From Oscillospiraceae bacterium (lineage in GTDB: Bacteria; Bacillota; Clostridia; Oscillospirales; Oscillospiraceae): DNA of 7,051 nt. The stretch covers positions 1 to 7,051 of the forward strand of contig JAEDJB010000098.1 in NCBI GenBank assembly GCA_016296565.1, read 5' to 3'. Positions within the stretch are counted from its first letter, which is position 1. Every line of letters starts with the position of its first letter. The translations under genes and the position numbers were made by a program. The notes beneath the pieces were generated by a model, which saw only the letters and a list, made by a program, of their open reading frames with translations, searched no databases and was not told the origin of the DNA. Shown one piece after another: positions 6,093 through 7,051 of the stretch.

Positions 6093-7037
6093 CTATGGTA
6101 ATCCTTTTTCCCGAAGAAATTCCGTCGAATCCTGAACGACGGCGGTAAAATTGGGATTTTTTTCCAAAAGAATCCAGTGTGCCTCTTTGTCCCGGCGGAA
6201 CCAGGACAGCTGGCGCTTGGCGTACTGCCGGGAGCGGAGCTTCACTTCCTCCGCGGCAGCCTTTAAGTCGCCGCCGCCGGCCACCGCCCCGGCCAGCTCC
6301 TTGTAGCCGATGGCCTGCATGGCGGTGCAGTCCCGGGGAACCCCGGCGTCCAGCAGGGCTTTCACCTCCTGGGCCAGCCCCCGCTCCATCATCTGATCCA
6401 CCCGCTGGTCGATGCGGGCGTACAGGTCCGCCCGGTCCCGGTAGGTGAGGGCGATGACGGCGGCCTCGTACCGTGGTGGAAGGGCCTGGGTGCGCCTGTT
6501 GTGGGCAGAGATGGTCTCTCCCGTCTCGTACCACACCTCCAGGGCCCGGAGGATGCGCTTTTCGTCGTTGGGGTGGAGCTTTTCCGCCGATTCCGGGTCG
6601 ATGGTCTGAAGCTCCTTCCACAGGGCGGGCAGGCCCTCCCGGGCGGCCCGTTCCCGGAGCCTGGCCCGCTGGCCGCTCTCAGGCCGGAAGGCGGAGAAGG
6701 TCCGGCCGGACCGGAGGGCGTCAATGTACAGCCCGGTGCCTCCCACCAGGATGGGGCGCTTGCCCCGGCGGAGGATGTCGTCCACGCAGGCGGAAGCCTC
6801 CTGGACGTACCGGGCCACGCTGTAGTTCTCCCTGGGGTCGGCCACCGCCAGCATGTGGTGGGGAACCCCCTCCATCTCCTCCGGCGTGGGCCGGGCGGTG
6901 CCGATGGCCATGTCCCGGTAGATCTGCATGGAGTCGGCGGAGACCACCTCACCATCCAGCCGGTGGGCCAGCGCCACCCCCAGTTTGGTTTTTCCCGTGG
7001 CGGTGGGCCCGCAGATGATAACAATTTGGGGCGGCAT
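6093..7037 (-). CDS. miaA: tRNA dimethylallyltransferase MiaA
   Basis: MiaA transfers a dimethylallyl group from DMAPP to N6 of A37 in tRNAs that read UNN codons, the first step toward (ms2)i6A; it is cytosolic. The 314-residue product has the family's usual length. Visible signatures are the P-loop GPTATGKT (residues 10-17), the catalytic-Asp block SADSMQIYRDMAIGTA (33-48, D35), PHHML (59-63), VGGTGLY (98-104), the HPND..RILRALEV block (155-168), MQAIGYKE (240-247) and the C-terminal RQYAKRQLSWFRR segment (270-282). The start is fixed by a near-perfect Shine-Dalgarno AAAGGAGG six bases upstream. It is the first gene of the window; 33 nt separate its stop from hfq, a pairing also seen in many other bacteria. 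What lies upstream is outside the window, so its promoter cannot be assessed. No anomalies are seen. Confidence 0.97.
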   Translation of the reverse strand: MPPQIVIICGPTATGKTKLGVALAHRLDGEVVSADSMQIYRDMAIGTARPTPEEMEGVPHHMLAVADPRENYSVARYVQEASACVDDILRRGKRPILVGGTGLYIDALRSGRTFSAFRPESGQRARLRERAAREGLPALWKELQTIDPESAEKLHPNDEKRILRALEVWYETGETISAHNRRTQALPPRYEAAVIALTYRDRADLYARIDQRVDQMMERGLAQEVKALLDAGVPRDCTAMQAIGYKELAGAVAGGGDLKAAAEEVKLRSRQYAKRQLSWFRRDKEAHWILLEKNPNFTAVVQDSTEFLREKGLP

Positions 7038-7040
7038 AAG

Positions 7041-7051
7041 GCACCTCCTTT
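7041..7051 (-). promoter_or_regulatory. Strong ribosome binding site of miaA
   Basis: Read on the minus strand, the edge of the window is AAAGGAGGTGC, a full match to the anti-Shine-Dalgarno sequence. AAAGGAGG ends six bases before the miaA ATG. It fixes the miaA start and is the strongest RBS in the window. Confidence 0.9.

Noticed and set aside
5920..6621. A 233-codon minus-strand open frame in another frame across miaA and hfq
   Set aside because: It overlaps two clearly real genes, is low-complexity Gly/Pro/Arg-rich, and has no RBS of note. Such frames arise from high third-position GC.

Overview
The window is GC-rich and carries a single train of genes, all on the minus strand, so the biological order runs from high to low coordinates. 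The gene set (yggS/ylmE, sepF, divIVA, ileS next to miaA-hfq), the strong AGGAGG-like Shine-Dalgarno sites, and the SepF/DivIVA division proteins point to a monoderm Firmicute. The G/C-rich third codon positions and Ala/Pro-rich protein tails make a GC-rich clostridial lineage of the Oscillospiraceae/Ruminococcaceae type most likely. This placement is inferred from gene content and protein style, not from a marker match.

Layout in order of transcription: miaA (tRNA A37 dimethylallyltransferase), a 33-nt gap, hfq (RNA chaperone), a 46-nt gap with a GC-rich hairpin, an HlyD-like single-pass membrane adaptor with no transporter beside it, a 4-nt gap, yggS/ylmE (PLP homeostasis protein), a 50-nt gap with an A/T-rich island, sepF (FtsZ anchor), a 55-nt gap, divIVA (polar/septal coiled-coil scaffold), a 161-nt gap with several inverted repeats including a terminator-like hairpin, and the 5' four-fifths of ileS, which runs off the low-coordinate edge. 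All seven genes look intact within the window. No gene-free stretch exceeds 161 nt. I see no tRNA, rRNA, CRISPR array, insertion sequence or attachment site.

The window joins two conserved neighbourhoods: the RNA-modification/RNA-chaperone pair miaA-hfq, and the division cluster known from Bacillus as ylmE-sepF-ylmG-ylmH-divIVA-ileS. Here ylmG (YggT) and ylmH are missing from their usual places, and the HlyD-like gene sits at the junction. Short gaps and the absence of obvious promoters between miaA and divIVA suggest one long transcript linking tRNA modification, post-transcriptional control, PLP homeostasis and septum placement. ileS may be partly uncoupled by the hairpin in its leader.

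This is mostly a housekeeping region. I found no convincing new defence or mobile system. The points most worth a second look are the orphan HlyD-like adaptor, the arginine-rich rim of Hfq, the structured ileS leader, and the very acidic linker of SepF.
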